From contig NZ_JAALJH010000009.1 in NCBI RefSeq assembly GCF_011064615.1, positions 62,001 through 126,000 of the forward strand: a stretch of DNA of 64,000 bases. The letters are read 5' to 3'. This document shows, piece by piece, positions 60,282 through 64,000 of this stretch (positions are counted from its first letter, which is position 1; each line of letters begins with the position of its first letter). The position numbers and the translations under genes are program-made. Below the pieces are notes generated by a model. The model searched no databases, was not told the DNA's origin, and worked only from the letters and a program-made list of their open reading frames with translations. Origin of the DNA: Aquisphaera insulae (lineage in GTDB: Bacteria; Planctomycetota; Planctomycetia; Isosphaerales; Isosphaeraceae).

Positions 60282-61175
60282 ATGCGCGCCCCCCCTTCGC
60301 TCCGGATCGTCCACGTCTCGGACATCCACTTCTGGCAGTACGAGTGGAACCCCCTGCGACTGCTTGGCAAGCGGGCCTTCGGGATGGCCGCCTTGCTGAA
60401 AGGACGAGCCGGGCGATTCCGCCTGGAGCGGATCGAGGACGTGGTCGCACGGGTGCTCTCGCTCGATCCGGACCACATCCTGATCACCGGCGACCTGACC
60501 ACGACCGCGCTCCCGGCCGAGTTCCGCGCGGCGAGGAAGGCGTTGGCGCCCTGGCTCCGGGAGCCGTCGCGGATCACGGTGATCCCCGGCAACCACGACA
60601 GGTACACGATCGGGGCCCACCGCAACCGCCGGTTCGAGACGTTCTTCGGCGAGTTCATGCCGGAGCCGACCTTCCCCTGGCTGCGCCAGCTCGATGAGTC
60701 GACCGCGATCCTCGGCCTCGACCCCACCCGGGCGGCGATCTCGGCGCGGGGGTTCTTGCCGGCCGAGCAGCTCGCGCGAGCGAAAGGGCTGGTCGAGTCG
60801 CTCGACCTGTCCGCGGTCCGCCTCATCGTGGCGTGCCATTATCCGCTGGAAGCGCCGACCCCCCTTCGACGCGAGTTGGCGGGCAAGGCGATGACCAATG
60901 CGGCCGTCGTCACGGAGTGGCTCGGCGGGATCGGGCCGCACCTCTTCTGCTGCGGCCATGTGCACGCCGCCTGGTCATTCCGACCGGCCGCGATCCCGGG
61001 GCAGCTCTGCCTCAATGCCGGAGCTCCGCTGCTCCGCGATCACTCCGGCCGGCACGCGCCGGGGTTCCTCGAGATCACGCTCGAGGCCGATCGCGCACGC
61101 GTCGATCACCATGCCTGGCGCGACGGAGCCTGGGTGGTTTCGACGCTGAGCGACCGCCCGGTCAGTGGCTCTTGA
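60282..61175 (+). CDS. Calcineurin-like metallophosphoesterase
   Basis: The 297-residue protein has the five metal-binding blocks of the family in order: VHVSDIHFW (D-x-H), LITGDLTTT (GD), VIPGNHDRYT (GNHD), VACHYPLE (H) and CCGHVHAAWS (GHxH). It has no signal peptide or membrane segment. Family members hydrolyse phosphomono- or diesters including cyclic AMP and UDP-sugar lipids; the substrate here cannot be deduced. It lies 48 bases after the protease gene and overlaps the convergent atpC by 14 bases. Confidence 0.9.
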   Translation: MRAPPSLRIVHVSDIHFWQYEWNPLRLLGKRAFGMAALLKGRAGRFRLERIEDVVARVLSLDPDHILITGDLTTTALPAEFRAARKALAPWLREPSRITVIPGNHDRYTIGAHRNRRFETFFGEFMPEPTFPWLRQLDESTAILGLDPTRAAISARGFLPAEQLARAKGLVESLDLSAVRLIVACHYPLEAPTPLRRELAGKAMTNAAVVTEWLGGIGPHLFCCGHVHAAWSFRPAAIPGQLCLNAGAPLLRDHSGRHAPGFLEITLEADRARVDHHAWRDGAWVVSTLSDRPVSGS

Positions 61176-61608
61176 CGCGGAGCATGGCCCGTGCGCGAGC
61201 GACGCCGCGGGCCTTGGCCGCGACTTCGTCCGGGGTGAGGGCGCGGGCCTTCTCGGCCTTCTCGAGGTCCGCGGCGGCGGCGGCCGCGTCGATCCGCTCG
61301 GCGGCGACGGCCCGGCCGGTGAGGACGGTGACCACGTTGTCGCGGATCTGGGCGAAGCCGCCATCCACGAAGTAGCGATGGGTCGTGTCGCCGGAGCGGA
61401 TGCGGAGCTCGCCGTAGCCGAGCCGCCCGATCACGGGGGCCCGGCCGGGGAGGACTCCGAGCTCGCCATCGTAGAGGGGGAGTGCGACGAAGTCCGCCTC
61501 CTGCTCCAGGACGGTACGCTCGGGCGTCACCACGACGATCTGCAGCCGCCCGTCCACGCCGCCGGAGGCCTTCTTCTTCTCGACGCCCACATCGACCACT
61601 TCGGCCAT
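61162..61608 (-). CDS. atpC: ATP synthase F1 epsilon subunit
   Basis: The 148-residue protein has the epsilon beta-sandwich (LQIVVVTPERTVLEQEADFVALP, GELGVLPGRAPVIGRLGYGELRI, FVDGGFAQIRDNVVTVL) and a C-terminal helical hairpin rich in Ala and Glu. It couples rotation to catalysis and inhibits the enzyme when ATP is low. A lysine-rich N-terminal extension of about 18 residues is unusual for the family. It is the last gene of the visible atp cluster, 65 bases after atpD; GGAGG is ten bases upstream. Confidence 0.95.
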   Translation of the reverse strand: MAEVVDVGVEKKKASGGVDGRLQIVVVTPERTVLEQEADFVALPLYDGELGVLPGRAPVIGRLGYGELRIRSGDTTHRYFVDGGFAQIRDNVVTVLTGRAVAAERIDAAAAAADLEKAEKARALTPDEVAAKARGVARARAMLRVKSH

Positions 61609-61673
61609 GATGGATCAACCTCCCCGACGCGACTCTTCAAGCTCGCGACTCGCCGCACCCTTGACTTCCGGGC

Positions 61674-64000
<2,327 letters not shown>

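Overview
The window is GC-rich, densely coded bacterial DNA that most resembles a planctomycete, probably of the Isosphaeraceae type. This is an inference from gene content: a large surface protein whose N-terminus carries the planctomycetal LEPR-like motif, an ECF sigma factor with a long C-terminal tail, a BBP2 porin, type III glutamine synthetase, a DUF420-fused Sco protein and many secreted proteins of unknown function. No species can be named from sequence alone. I found no transposase, phage gene, CRISPR array or rRNA; the only RNA gene seen is one tRNA-Pro(GGG).

Positions 1-15 kb form an ammonium-assimilation island: the end of glutamate synthase small subunit (gltD), two different ammonium transporters, a P-II regulator, a CPA2 cation/proton antiporter, a BBP2 outer-membrane porin and type III glutamine synthetase, with an unrelated GDPD phosphodiesterase between. 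All four central nitrogen genes (both amt, the P-II gene, the glutamine synthetase gene) have a TGGCAYG box upstream in the geometry of a sigma-54 promoter, two of them with a good -12 element, suggesting one RpoN-type regulon. A pair of inverted REP-like elements lies in the 1.2-kb gap between the two amt genes.

Positions 15-45 kb are mixed housekeeping and accessory genes: a YHS-like lipoprotein, a YhaM-like HD nuclease, a phytoene-dehydrogenase-like flavoprotein, a YiiX-type cysteine hydrolase, an arginase-fold protein, a UXS / RND pump / FtsX permease run, a thrC-dapB operon that continues into a Cys-rich protein and a cyclic-phosphate-processing receiver protein, ArsR, a sugar isomerase, an FHA-GGDEF cyclase, an M50-CBS protease, an HNH nuclease, an S46 dipeptidyl-peptidase, a coupled BtuF-like / Dph6-DUF5522 pair, a membrane-tailed ECF sigma factor next to a duplicated beta-propeller and a lipoprotein, then tRNA-Pro and pyrF.

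Positions 45-59 kb hold a 1415-residue surface protein followed by a complete minus-strand respiratory operon: dihaem cytochrome c lipoprotein, coxB, coxA (A2-type, YSHPAVY), ctaA, ctaB, coxC, coxD and a Sco1-DUF420 fusion. CoxC carries a domain of about 70 residues, resembling the C-terminal domain of ribosomal protein bL12, inserted after its first membrane helix; this is the most unusual single observation in the window. The last 5 kb contain a CPBP protease, a metallophosphoesterase and the F1 ATP synthase genes atpC, atpD and a truncated atpG.
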